From NCBI GenBank assembly GCA_014529385.2, contig CM043967.1, forward strand, positions 12,489,001 to 12,553,000: DNA of 64,000 nt. Direction: 5' to 3'. Both the position numbers and the translations under genes were made by a program. Under the pieces are notes generated by a model. That model did no database searches. It was not told where the DNA came from and saw only the letters and a list, made by a program, of their open reading frames with translations. Position 1 is the stretch's first letter; each line of letters opens with the position of its first letter. The DNA comes from Adiantum capillus-veneris. Taxonomy: Eukaryota; Streptophyta; Polypodiopsida; Polypodiales; Pteridaceae. Of this stretch, positions 33,672 to 45,583 are shown in pieces.

Positions 33672-34602
33672 CATGCTTCAGTACCCTCCTCTTTGACTGC
33701 TTGCATGTCAGCCTCCCCACCTTCCCTCCTCTCCCCCTCCATCTCCGATCGCTCATGTGTGGCACGGGCCTAAGATAAAGCTCCATCATTTTGTAATGTA
33801 AGCCCATATCACACCAAGGAAATGGACGGAGCTAACCTAGTGGAGCTTGAGCGGCACCTGGAAAAGATGTGCTGAGCTTTTTGAGCCTTTGTTACAAAAA
33901 TCACGAACGAGTGTGTGTATCAAATAGGAGTTGATTACAATCATGGTTGTAAAGCTGATATCGTGGGTGCAGGAGAAGCTCTTGATCATGCCATTGGTGT
34001 TGCTATTGAGTTTGCATACAAAAAAGAAGAAGAGAAAAGTGACTTGGATGATGTGCAAGAAGACAATAATAAATAAAATGAGGGTGCATATGTGGAGACA
34101 AAGGCTATGGAGATGGTGGTATTGATGATGATGATGTTGAAGAGGCTAATGAGGGTCTGAATATCCAAGATATTGATGCATAGTGACTACATAGAAGAAG
34201 ATTAGTCAAGTTTATGGTAGCATTGACCCCAACAAATCTAGAAGCTTGTTGAACAAGTCTTAAAGATGTTAGCTAAGGGAGAGGACATGGAGGTACCATA
34301 TTTTTTCATTGGTATAGCTATCTTAGTTTTCTAAAGGAGTAAATTAACTCTTTGAAATACCAAGAACAACACCCTCATGTGAAAGATTCTTTAATTGGCT
34401 TGTTAGGGCATGTGTCTTATGGCATAAGCACTTAATACCACCCCCCCCCCCACCCCTCTCGCCGGGTAGGTCCCCCTCTCCCTTATGCATATGGTAGGAG
34501 CATGAAATAATGGGGGGCTACCCCTATTGTATACGCTTATGTATGACCTCTAAAAACCCCCTTCTTGTACACTCACGTGATACCATACGGAAATCCATAG
34601 TG
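33671..34602. other. Intergenic DNA, possible coding debris near 33920-34070
   Basis: A plus-strand stretch reads VDYNHGCKADIVGAGEALD and continues Lys/Glu-rich to a stop near 34075, with unclear start. I cannot identify it. A second C run is at 34441-34450. Confidence 0.4.
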
Positions 34603-34851
34603 AATCCCCCGGGTCCTCAGGCCATTACAAGAGATATGGAAGGAGTGGGCTTGTGAGTTTTGGTGACTTGCAAGCAAAGCAACTGACCAATGCCGAAAGT
34701 AATAGTATAGTGTGGAACTCAGCCAAGTTTTCAAAGTGGCCATGTGGGGTAGCAGTACTCGGACAAAAGATAGGAAGAGAGAGGCTAAGAGCGAGGTAGA
34801 GGCAAGCCGCAAGTGGCTATGATTAGCCTCTCAATGCTTTAAAGTTTGTGT

Positions 34852-34908
<57 letters not shown>

Positions 34909-35465
34909 GCGCCATAATCGGCATTTGCAGCGTGTGAGAACTGCAGCCGGGAGTATGCGCCACGGTGGGACACACGGATGGAACACAGATGGCGACAAAG
35001 GGAGTGGGGCCGAAATGGCGAGCAATTCATGCAGAGCATGGGGTGAGTAATGGGTTTGAACCCTGAATAGATAATCTGCAACCCAAAGTGAGGTGGGGCA
35101 GATGCGCACTGCGAACTAAGTGTGTGTGTGTGTGTGTTTGTGTTGCCAATGCTCATGAGCCCACACAATAGATTCGAGGAATCGGGTAAGAGATAGAGCG
35201 TATTGCGTGACTCAAGACAATTTTGGCTTTTTTTGAGAAAAAGGGTTGAGCCAAGAAAATGGTCGAAAGATGCCAGCGCCGATGCCGGGAACGAGCTGCG
35301 ACAAAGGGCGAGTTTGTGTGCGTGTGTGGGGTCCTCAGCCAGTACGAGTACATGCAACATCAGCGAGCAATTTGCCTCTTAAGTAGGAAAAATAGGTGGG
35401 TTGCAAGTGGCAGGATTCAAAAAAAAAATTTAAAAAAATATTTTTATTTTAAAAATTCTCCTCTT
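34603..35465. repeat. Dispersed repeat, copy 2 (inverted relative to 25125-25705)
   Basis: It starts ATAGTGAATCCCCCGGG, the exact 17-bp complement of the right end of copy 1, and ends in an A/T-rich block followed by CTCCTCTTA, like the left end of copy 1 inverted. It contains a GGGTTTGAACCCT motif at about 35049. Confidence 0.35.
34852..34907 (+). repeat. (TG)n microsatellite
   Basis: About 27 TG units. A second, shorter GT run is at 35119-35137. The ORFs over both are artefacts. Confidence 0.98.
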
Positions 35466-37426
35466 AGGGGATGTGCCCACATGGACAAAGACATAGAGAG
35501 CTGTTGCACCATATGCTGGTAGGAAACACATGTATGTAGGAGCTTTGCATCACAAGATGTGAGTGAATTCATGAAGCCACGATCGAGAACACAAGAGAGA
35601 AGCCCGAGTATGAGTGAATGTTAGATGGAGTGCTCATGCATGTGGGTGTCAACAACATCGTCAGTCACCTATGTTTAGAAATCACGTTGATCTTAAATGT
35701 AGATTGAACAAACATAAAACATCAAAAGATGAAGTATGAACCATTATTTCCAAAATTTCATCGATCGTCCATTAACATCAAACACACAAGGCAACTCAAT
35801 TGTGCATATTGGTTTTAATTCTCCCATTCTCATCCCAAAATATTTGAAGTTAAGCTCAATCATCATTCTCCCATTCCCAATTATCATCATTGCAATATTA
35901 AATTGCTCATATCCGATTTCTCTATTCATCCAAACCGTTTAGATTTGTCATTCATATGTGATTATGGCCTATCAAAGGTACACCATATCCGATCAATTTA
36001 GCATAAATGGTAATGGTATTACACCTAAATCATCCCCAATTATATGCAAATTGAGTCAATCAATACAAATCAAAATCGATTCATGATGCACACATCAATC
36101 TTTACATCTTTCAATCATCATAATTGATAATTGCTCCCAATTATTCATCCCTAATTTGGATATCCAATGCCATCGAGTAAGCACACACACCCAAATTTCA
36201 GGCCAAAATTCTATGCAAAAATTACATCAATTTCACATTGGAATGCTCAAATTGTAAACTCTGCATAATTGAATGCATGCATGCTGAATTTCCAAAAAAA
36301 TTAACACTATTTTGACCCAATTAAGCAATGCACACACTCAAAAATTAAGCACAAATGATCAAATTTGGCTCAATTGGCAATGCATTTAGGCTTACACCTA
36401 ATGATTGCACACACTTTTCATAAACATTCCACAATCAAAAACCATTTAGGTGTCCCAATTGACCATCAATCATTGAAAATCAAGTGGTCATGGATGGGCA
36501 CACACACTCAATTTTTGCCCAATTTTTTGGCAATTAGGCTTATCCAATGATTGAATTAGCATACATACTCATCATTTACATGATTGCATACTCATGTATC
36601 ATCAATTCCATCAATTTTTATGTATGCACACATTCGAGATTGGGTGCACACACTTGAAAATTTTGACAGTTTTTTTCCTCTTTGGTGCATGCACACACAC
36701 AATGATTTTTATGCTCACACATGAATTCTTGATGTGAATTAAACATGATTTGGATACACACAAAGTCATTAGTCACAATTTGACTATCAATTTCATTCCA
36801 AGTGTAATTAGGTGCAAAGTGTAGGTCAATTTGTGTTACTCACCTAATTTTTAAAAATAATTAGCAACATTGAACCTCATTAATCAATCAAGAATTGACA
36901 TAACAAGTGAGTGCACTTACATCGTAATTACACTCCAAGCTATTCCTTTGCTCCATGCGAAGTCGCATCATTGCACACACAAGTGTGTGCACCATCAAAT
37001 CGGCTCCAAAATTGACCATTTGTAGGTCAAAATCAAACACTCAATTCATCAAATTAAGCATAAATTGATACAATTAACTTGATTAGAGTGATGATTCCAC
37101 CTCTTACAAGGGGATTTCACATACTTTACACTTCAAATGTTAGTGGTTAGGTTAGCAAGGTTAGTCAAAATTAGTAAAAGTTAGCATGAAACTAGTAAAT
37201 TTAGCATGGAAAGAAACGAAATTAGCAAGGGTTAGCATGAAATTAGTGAAATTGGGGGTGGAGTTGGGGGTTTGGGGTATTCATAACTCAACATTAGCAT
37301 CAATTTATTGCACAATCATCATCAGATCACACTGAAAATTGAGTTACTCACACTCAAAAATCAACAAAATTAGTAGTGAAATTACTCTATTCTACACATC
37401 TTAAACTCACTAGCTTAGGTTATCGA
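35466..37426. other. AT-rich, CACACA-interspersed region
   Basis: Low-GC sequence with frequent CACACA and ATCAAT runs and repeated ATTAGCA(A/T)G words (37140-37260). No gene is seen. If the junction at 37427-37447 is a primer-binding site, this is the 5' internal part of a minus-strand LTR element. Confidence 0.45.
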
Positions 37427-37444
37427 TCCCTAGCAACGGCACCA
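37427..37444 (-). promoter_or_regulatory. Athila/Tat-type primer-binding-site-like sequence
   Basis: On the minus strand the sequence is TGGTGCCGTTGCTAGGGA. It resembles the TGGCGCCGTTGCCGGGGA primer-binding site known for Athila-type plant elements. The adjoining sequence at 37447 begins TGGAGGGAGACG, so an LTR ending in CA on the minus strand would abut it within 2 bp. The far LTR end was not found. Confidence 0.45.
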
Positions 37445-37446
37445 AA

Positions 37447-38550
37447 TGGAGGGAGACGTTGTACCATGACCTAATCGCAACCGACACAAAATTATCAAAT
37501 CCGTGGATCCGGCAACCCCGGCTAGGGCATGGAAGCACGAGCATCGGATGAATAGGATACAGAATTCAAGAGATCACCTCTCCAATGCAAATAGAGATTA
37601 TCCATGGCAAAACTAACTCTAAACCTACTCTAATCACTAATCAATTAATCTCCTACACACATCAAGTCCACCGAAGTCCGACTTGCTAAAGACTAGAAAC
37701 CCCAAACACACTAATGATAAGCACACACTAATTACCACATGTCAATTAAGGCACTTCATCAATAGCTTACACACACGAGGTAAATGGTGCTAGAGCTTCA
37801 TAAAACCTATCTACACACACAAGCAAAGAATAGGGCACACACACAAATTACAAGATTAACACCCAACTTAATCAACCTAATTTGTGATGCTAAATATCGC
37901 AAATCAATTGCTCGTAGAAAGATAAGAGTGGTACACACACGAGGTAAATGGTGCTAGAGCTTCATAAAACCTATCTACACACACAAGCAAAGAATAGGGC
38001 ACACACACAAATTACAAGATTAACACCCAACTTAATCAACCTAATTTGTGATGCTAAATATCGCAAATCAATTGCTCGTAGAAAGATAAGAGTGGTTACT
38101 AGCAAGAAGTACATACATCTCTCAAATCTAAAATAATGAAAGTGTAATACTACTTCATGACAAGATGAAATGTAGAGAAGAAGAAACTAATGAGAAAATA
38201 AGAATTAGATTAATCAAGAAGAGCTTACTCTAATTACAATGGTTAGCACTAGCCTCTCAAGCATAGACATTAAGCTCAAGGCTAGGCCAAAGAGTGAACA
38301 CTCAAGAGAGAGTGAGCTCTCAAAAGTGGATCCTCAAGAGTGGATACTCAAAAATGAAACCTCCTTGCCTCAAGGCTTCCTTTTAAGGGCTTTCACCACA
38401 ATCTCTTCTATTATGGGTTTAAGCTTGAGCCCTCTAAATTATCAAATACAATTTTTGAACTCCAAGTGAGCCCAAGACTTATACAAAGTGAGTGGAAATA
38501 TTGTGACATTCATAGCATTTCTCCCTCTCGATGCATATTCGGTGTAGCCT
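37447..38550 (-). repeat. Putative LTR of a minus-strand gypsy element (right end undefined)
   Basis: The region right of the primer-binding-like site has no coding potential and carries a perfect 164-bp tandem duplication. Only the inner end is supported. The outer boundary is arbitrary. Confidence 0.3.
37771..38098. repeat. Perfect 164-bp tandem duplication
   Basis: The block starting ACACACGAGGTAAATGG occurs at 37771 and 37935 and appears identical over about 162 bp. It is a very recent duplication or an assembly artefact. Confidence 0.95.
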
Positions 38551-38567
38551 GGGTTAGCTGCTGCTAA

Positions 38568-38660
38568 CAGTGACTACTTTGGGTCTATACCTTGCACTCT
38601 CTTTCAAAGGTAAATCTGGGCTTATCTTGGATTCATTTAGGTTTACTCTATTCTGGAAAC
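38568..38660 (+). repeat. Short dispersed repeat with open frame
   Basis: Inverted partner of 26750-26840 (see there). It lies 250 bp inside the CACTA-type right terminus, so it may be part of that element. Confidence 0.55.
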
Positions 38661-38699
38661 ATTCAATATGGTTGATGGGAATGCCCTGCCACCCAAAAA

Positions 38700-38909
38700 T
38701 TTGTACTCTCGGACGTCGCTATCAACGTCTTTATATAAGGTTCGGCAACATCGTTATAAGCATCGTTACAAAAGGACTGCAAGCGTTGCTATATGTGTCG
38801 CTATATACCGACGCATATAGCGACGGTCTTAACGACGTCACGGGAGTATAAAAACCCAATGTATTTCCATCGCTAAAATCGTCGCAAGTGCACATAACCT
38901 CTTGTAGTG
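38700..38909 (-). mobile_element. CACTA-type right terminus with subterminal repeats
   Basis: The end CCTCTTGTAGTG (38898-38909) is the complement of a CACTA terminus. The preceding 200 bp repeat short words such as CGTCGCTAT, CGTTGCTAT, CATCGTTA and TAGCGACG in both orientations, the usual architecture of CACTA subterminal regions. GAT follows at 38910-38912. Confidence 0.6.
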
Positions 38910-39694
38910 GATGTACATCATATTTATCCAAACCATCCAAATCATTTCGAGAATGTTAATCCTACTCCTTGGAAATTTTTTATTATTTATCTATGAGGAA
39001 ATGAGTTAATGTTTGTGTCATCATGTTAATTTGTTAGTGATGTTTTGGGATGGAGCTTCAAATTACCAAATTAGTTTGTAGTTTTGGTGGTAGGGCCAAT
39101 TATGTAATGCTAACAAGGTTCACTGCCAAGAAGGAAGTGAAACATTGGAAATTACGATAGCCTCCATTTAGGTTGTAATTGTTGCAATACTAGGTTGTAA
39201 ATCAAAAAATATATTTTTATTTTTTATCCACCTAAGCATGTTTAGTTGGTGATAAATATGATCTAAAATATGATTGATGTGTATGGATAGATGAGTAGAT
39301 GCAAACTACGAAGATTCCTTCATTTCAAGTGGCCACTTCTTCTACAATGAAGTGCAAAGCCTATTTAGCCCTAAATTCATAAGAAACCTTCTTGAATAAA
39401 GTTGATATTTGTTATAGAAGTGCAATTTAGCTCTTCTTTTGAGCTCATTTTTCAAGTTAAACTTTTTATCCGAATTGGCATGTACCTCTTCTTCTTTTGA
39501 GCTCATTTTTCAAGTTAAACAAATACATGCATGGGGGAGGAGCTCACTCATGCACAAGGGCAAATTGGACCCAATCTATGGATATCATCTTCTTTGATGT
39601 CAGTTGTATCCTTATTTCATCTTTTCTTTAAATTGAACTTAGCTGCCTCTAATCTCTAGTTCACTCAACATGGTAGCTGGTTTGTTACTTTAGC

Positions 39695-39754
39695 GATTAA
39701 TCAGCCCATTGGGTTCTCTTGCCTGATTAATCAGCCCATTGGGTTCTCTTGCCT
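39695..39754. repeat. Perfect 30-bp tandem pair
   Basis: GATTAATCAGCCCATTGGGT plus ten bases, repeated twice head to tail. Confidence 0.95.
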
Positions 39755-40114
39755 TTGATGCTGACATAACAAGCACATAGAAGAATGCTATTTTTGACGG
39801 GGTGGTCTTATGAAAGCTTTGATGTGGATCGGAAGAATTGTTGTCCATCCAATCTTTTCTTCCCACATGACCAATGTGAAGGCCCCTACCTAAGGCCAAG
39901 TTCAGACGAGCCCAGAGGCAACATTTGATGGTTGTGAGTTGCCTTCGCTTCTCTGTTCACACAAGCCGGCGAAACACAATATCTTAGTTTTAGCGGGAAG
40001 AGATCTCAACATTTGGAGTTGCCCAAGTGGTAACATGTTTAGCTTTGGGCCAAGGAGGAGATGGTTCAAAGTGCATGGCCCACATTTTGCATTGAAAGTG
40101 CACCTCTTTCGAAA

Positions 40115-40137
40115 GGGGGGGGGGGGGGGGGGGGGGG
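40115..40137 (+). repeat. Poly-G tract
   Basis: About 23 consecutive G. Confidence 0.97.
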
Positions 40138-40912
40138 TCGCCCAAGAGATAGAGTTTTCGAAAAGAAGCTGTGATTTTTTTTGCCCATTCAACATGTGCC
40201 ACAAGCGGCGCACACCCCTTCTCCTCTCTCTTCTGCTGGCCCGTATGATATATGAAGCCGCTTTGGAATCCAATCATGATGTGCCACACCCTAGCTTGTG
40301 ATGTTAGCAAGTAGAAGAATGCTATTTTTGAGGGTGTGTTGTTCATGGTGTTCGAAGAATTGTAGAGCTGTGTCCCACGAGCAACATGGTTCATTACCTT
40401 CGGAGTCCCTTAAAGTTGAGGTCACATGTGATGGTTGTAGCATTTCTAGCGCTTCGACAACCCACTACAATCACTGCAAAATGATAGAAATTTTCCAAAA
40501 TTTGTAGCACATCCCACTTGTCCAAGTAGTCAACTCATCTTTTCATCGGTTGCAACTGAGAAACTCTCCAAAAATACCTCACAAGGGCACCTTGTAAAAT
40601 TAGGATGTAGCTCCCTTGTGTCTTGCAAATCTTGCACAGCAATGGGATCAACTTCCCCGCACTTACAGAGCTTGCAAGGAAAAAGCCTCTTACTGCTGGG
40701 ACGCAGCTCTTATCCATCGAATCTTTTCTTCTCACACCAGACGTTCCCTAAGATATAAAGCCAAAGCAAAGCAGGAGAAACACGCGGGAATATGACTTTT
40801 TGCGTGGTGGTCACTCGGTAGGTAATGCAGTAGTCTTCGTAGAAATTTCAACGACGTAGCCAACAGTGCAAGTCGAGTTGACGATATCACATGGTTGCAA
40901 GTTCAGTTCAGG

Positions 40913-40915
<3 letters not shown>

Positions 40916-40971
<56 letters not shown>

Positions 40972-40972
40972 C
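40916..40972 (+). repeat. (CT)n(CA)n tract in the receptor-kinase 5' leader
   Basis: A CT tract of about 20 units runs directly into CACACA and ends 77 nt before the kinase ATG. It probably lies in the 5' UTR. The long frame reading through it from 40866 should not be used as the N terminus. Confidence 0.9.
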
Positions 40973-41048
40973 CCCATCCACCCCTTTAATGCGGATCTGT
41001 GGATCGATCGATCCAAAATGTAAACCACAGCAATCACGGTTAACGGTG

Positions 41049-43691
41049 ATGTCGTGGATGGTGAGCATGACAACTCTGACCTTTATTTCGTTTGCAGTGA
41101 TGGCAATACTGCCCACATGCACTTCTCTCTTTCTTTGCCCCTCATCATGTTCCTTCATTTCGCCTGTGCCCTACCCCTTCGGAGCGGCGGAAGGCTGCGG
41201 CTTGCCAGGCTTCCAACTCTCCAATTGTACAACCAGCCCTCAGTGGAATCTTCATTTGGGAGACACCGTCCACACTTATTACATCATCAGCATCTTCCCC
41301 ACCCCCAATTCCAGCAATCATAGCTCTGTTCTCAGCTATGGCTATGGTGGGGCGGTCCTTCTCTCACTCCCCACCCCCGACACCCCCCTTTGCCATGATA
41401 CAGATCCGCTCTCGCCCCTCATCAGTGCATTCTCCAGCTCGAACATGTATGCATTCGAAGGAGCTTCCCTTAGCTTCTATCAACAGCGTTACCTACTCTT
41501 CAACTGCAGCGCCAGTTCATTGCAAGCCCCATCATCGGGGTCCTTCACCCGATCATCTCTACACTGCACAAATTATTTGAGCCGATGTAACCTGTCCAAA
41601 ACAGATCGTTGCCTGGAGTACTCACCTGATAAGGAGCTATATCTACCTACCCTCATGTCGGCTTACGGTTGCAGCTCTTTCAGAAGATTTGTGATTGCAG
41701 ACGACGACGAACCAGTGGAAAAATGGATTGTTGGAACACAGTTTGCATGGGGCCCTGTTGATAATGCTGAGGCATGCAGTGCTTGTCAGAACACCGGTGG
41801 CACTTGTGGATACAACACTGAAGACAATGGCTTCCTATGTTATTGTGGGGATAATGCATATAGCACGAATTGCAAAGACCAAACACCCTCAGGTACGTGG
41901 CAGGTAATCTCGTTTCCTTTCAAACGCCTGTAGTTTTGTATAACCCGATATTGAACTAATATGGCTCTTCAACGTAACACAGCCTTGTGAATGGGGATTG
42001 GGGAAAACAGAAACCTGGACAGGGTTGGAAATGGTAAATCGTAGAGTTATGGGAAATGAAAGTGATGATGTAGGGGACGAGGGCCATTAGAATTAGAAGG
42101 TTTTGGGGATGCCTTATGCAAAATATGTCGACTTTTAGTTTTGCATATTTTGCAACATGCACATCAGCATAGTTACATTCCCATTTTTGGTACCAATCGT
42201 TACCAATCATCTGTAAATTATGTCAAATCGCACATCACTCAATCAAACTCAGCCCCAGAAACAGCTCAGTTAATTGGTCTGAACAAGCTCAACAGCACAT
42301 ACATAGAGCAGCAAAGCCAAATGCACAGAGATGTTGCATAGATAAAATTGATGGCAGCTTTCCGATGCACAAATCTAGGATCAACCAAGGAAGCCTGCAC
42401 CAGTGCATCAATGCATAGACCAGAGGCCAAAAGCACGGCTCACAAAGCAAAGCATAAAATTGCATTATCTAAATTTTCCAAATTGCAAGCTATCTGCCCG
42501 TGATTATGATGCCTCTGCATTGCAGGGAGCAGGACAGGGATCATTGTGGGAGCAACTGTTGCAGTCACTTCTGTCTTGGCATTAGCCAGCATTGCCTCCT
42601 ATTTTCTTTGCCAAAGCCGTTATCGGTGGAGGATGTTTGGAAAGCACAGGCAGCTCAGGTTGGAGGGGATCAATGAAGCTCCCATTGAGTTCCCTTATGG
42701 TGCCCTGGATGCTGCAACCAACTCTTTTAAAAGAGAAGTAGGACGTGGAGCTTTTGGGAAGGTTTATAGAGGGCTGCTCCCAGATGGCAATGAGGTTGCC
42801 GTCAAAGTCCTGGATGCCTCAGCATCGCATAGTGATGAACAGTTCACGAATGAGGTCACCACAATTGGGAATATTCATCACATAAATGTAGCAAGGTTGT
42901 TTGGCTTCTGTTTTAGAAAATCCAGGAAAATCTTGGTCTATGAGTATGTAAGCAATGGCTCTCTTGACAAGTATCTTTTTCCTGATGGGAAGTCATCGCA
43001 CTTATCGCTTTTGAGCTGGAAGCAGAGATTTGACATAGCTTTGGGCATAGCACGAGGGTTGAGTTACATGCACGAAGGATGCCGCAAGTTCATCATCCAT
43101 TGTGATATAAAGCCACAGAACATCTTGCTGGATGCGGCATACTGCCCCAAGATCTCGGACTTTGGCCTGGCCAGACTCCTGGCAAGAGAGGAGAGCAGAA
43201 TCTTAACGCAAGCTCGCGGCACGCCGGGATATGTTGCTCCAGAGTTCTGGTCTTTGGGTAGTGGCCCTTTAACAGCAAAGTTTGATGTCTATAGCTATGG
43301 GATTGTACTGCTCGAAATTGTGCGGGGCCAGAGAAGTGCTTACATGTTGGATCCATTTACACTACAAGAGCACTCAGAGGAACTAATAGGTGACTTGGGT
43401 GCAGTGTTTGTTGATAAGAGGATAGCCCACGATGTCGATGTCGAGCAAGCTCGAGTTTGTACACTTGTGGCTCTGTGGTGCATTCAAGAGGATCCAACAG
43501 AGAGACCAACAATGGGAAGAGTAGTTGAGTTCCTCCAAGGGACAATTCCAGTCCCCAGCAATCCTCCCTCCCCCTTCAGGAAATTGAAGATGCATTTTGA
43601 CGGACTGAGTGGCAAGGAAGATGACTCTACTACTGTCTCTCTTGTGAAGGGTTGTCAAACACACTCTTGCCAAGGGACTAATTCATTTTAA
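41049..43691 (+). CDS. LRK10L/WAK-like receptor kinase (GUB_WAK - TM - Ser/Thr kinase), two exons
   Basis: The exons are 41049-41892 and 42526-43691. The intron starts GTACGT and ends TTGCAG, and joining restores the frame to give about 669 residues. MSWMVSMTTLTFISFAVM opens a signal peptide. A GUB_WAK domain begins with CPSSCSFISPVPYPFG (residues 30-45, GCGLPGF following), and a WAK-associated Cys-rich block ends exon 1 (CSACQNTGGTCGYN, from residue 243). A transmembrane helix spans about 287-310. The kinase has GRGAFG (354-359), Lys375, HCDIKPQN (Asp475, Cys in place of Arg, so a non-RD kinase), DFG (493) and GYVAPEF. This matches the LRK10-like (rust-resistance kinase) family of plasma-membrane receptors, many linked to defence. 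Ligand unknown. It appears intact. Confidence 0.93.
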
Positions 43692-45177
43692 GCAAAATGG
43701 TATCATTGTAGCTGTTCACTTTGTACTGTTTTACATTACCTTGTCCATATTGATTACATGCAAGTAACTCACCACCCATTTGCACATGCTTTGCAAACTC
43801 ATACAAACATGAAATATATGGGCTGGTAGCTCATTGAGGTGAGGACCCATAACTTGACCCATCCCCACACAAAGTGAACACCCATACACCAACAAAATGT
43901 AAAAGATTTATCATGTGGGAAGTAAGAAAGGCTTGTTGTGGGACAAGGGCATGTATGTAGGTGTGCAAAAACAATAGAAACATCTGCATTTCAACAACAG
44001 AGACATCTACAGTTCATCTTTTTCAAAAGGTTTCTACGGCATCGTCTAATGCAGGAAGGAAGACATATCCGTCTCAGCGACCTCCATGCGCCGTGTAATG
44101 TTACTCAGGATTTTGATATGCTCCACGAAGATAGACTTGCCTTGGGGCATCATTTTTGGATGACATACCAATACTTTTGCTCATAGGTGCATGGAAAGCA
44201 GATGGTATGCCTATGCATTACCAAGGAGATACAAAATAAACTTGATTTCACCCACCTACTCACAACTTTGAGGAAGCAAAGAATGTAGATGACATCTTCA
44301 ATGTATATCTCCTTTCTGTGTCTTTTATAGACAGCTTTCACAATCCTCCAATTAAAACTTCTGGTTGTGGAAGGTCCTAGGATTGACCTCGATGATTTTA
44401 TCAATAATCCAACAATACCTTGCCTCCTCCATGCAGTACCAAATCTGTCCATCTCTTTCCAATCAGTTGTGGCCTTCCTTCCTCTCATCTATTTGCCAAA
44501 GGCAAAATGACAGCTCTTGGACATCAATCATAACTTGCATGTTAGTGCAAGTCTTTACACGACTTTGGAAAATGATCGACAATCGTGGATCAAATGAATT
44601 CGAAAAATAAACCATTTCATGTGGTAGGCATCCTCTTGTGCATTCCCACTCTACATTTGTGAATGAATTGTTGGTAGTTTGTTGATGGCACATGAAGTTT
44701 GAGGGAGCCCATAAATAACCAAATGTTTCTCGCACAATCTAGTCTTTGGCCACGTTTTGTCGATGGCTATGTTCAAAGCCTCACAAAATCCTTCCATTTC
44801 CTTGAACAGTTGAGCAAGGAAGCACATCTATCTTGCAAGAATCTCCCTACACAATGCAATTTACAATTTGATAAAATACGATATGAACTGGGCTCACAAG
44901 AACCGAGCATTGGCAAACAATGCTTCTTTTATTGCCAAAACACAAACTACAGGCTTTGCTTCCACCTCATACCTCCTATAAGCTAACAAACATAGAACAA
45001 GATCCATTACTCGCTAGAACCGGAGGGGCAAGTAGTGGGATCAGAGATGTCTACCTCATAACATTCTCCCAACTTGTAGATAGCATCCTCTTTCACCTGC
45101 TTATCTCCACACCCACTCACACAGGTGGAAAGTATCAACATAAACTATTAAATGTGTTTAGGAAGGCTGACCCCTCA
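43692..45177. other. Downstream flank of the receptor kinase, no gene
   Basis: The 3' UTR ends somewhere after 43691. Frames on both strands (44150-44735 minus, 44699-45267 plus) lack domains. Confidence 0.5.
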
Positions 45178-45583
45178 CCTTTAAGTGCCACGGGTTCCCA
45201 AAGCATGGGATCAATGGCTCTTGTGCAAAATCAAAGGCGCGCGCAAATCTCGGCCGTCGACGGGTAAAAACTAAACTCGGGATCCCGAGTTTAGTTTTTG
45301 TGGTGGGGTCCACAAAAATTAAACTCGGGATCCCGAGTTTAGTTTTAATGTCGAGATCCCGAGTTTAATCCCGAGATCCCAAGCTGATGACGAGGGTTCA
45401 AAACCTAGCTGGAAAAGCGAGGCGTCACGAGATTAGACTGACCTCTCGAGATTAGTTTTTCGAAATCTAAACTCGGAATCCCGAGTTTAGATTTTAATCG
45501 ATCAACGATCCAGATCAATCGCCATCCCGCCTTTCAATTGGGACCATTCATCCCATTCTTTGGGACCCCGTGGCACTTAAAGG
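45178..45583. mobile_element. MITE-like element with 40-bp terminal inverted repeats
   Basis: The left arm 45178-45217 and right arm 45544-45583 are inverted copies with 3 mismatches in 40 bp (ends CCTTTAAGTGCCACGGG). The inner 300 bp are non-coding and contain three strong palindromes based on AAACTCGGGATCCCGAGTTT. The size (about 406 bp), the inverted ends and the lack of coding fit a MITE or foldback element. I could not find a clear target duplication, so the family is open. Confidence 0.75.
45266..45299. repeat. Perfect 34-bp palindrome
   Basis: AAAAACTAAACTCGGGA and its exact complement form an uninterrupted 34-bp palindrome centred on GGATCC. The same core recurs at 45321-45340 (perfect 20 bp) and 45463-45494 (32 bp with a central mismatch). 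Confidence 0.97.

Larger units (their letters stand above)
38913..40915. other. Intergenic DNA upstream of the receptor kinase
   Basis: No gene. It includes a perfect 30-bp tandem pair (39695-39754), a repeated GAGCTCATTTTTCAAGTTAAAC (39448 and 39498 region), a related pair of segments containing AGAAGAATGCTATTTTTGA (39780 and 40313), and a G run. Frames of more than 100 codons at 39902-40394 depend on the G run coding for poly-Pro and are not credible. Confidence 0.55.

Noticed and set aside
39902-40394. 120-134-codon frames on both strands
   Set aside because: They depend on a 23-base G run read as poly-Pro or poly-Gly and lack any domain.
40866-41048. N-terminal extension of the receptor kinase through the CT/CA tract
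   Set aside because: It encodes only Ser-Leu and His-Thr repeats. The signal peptide begins at 41049.
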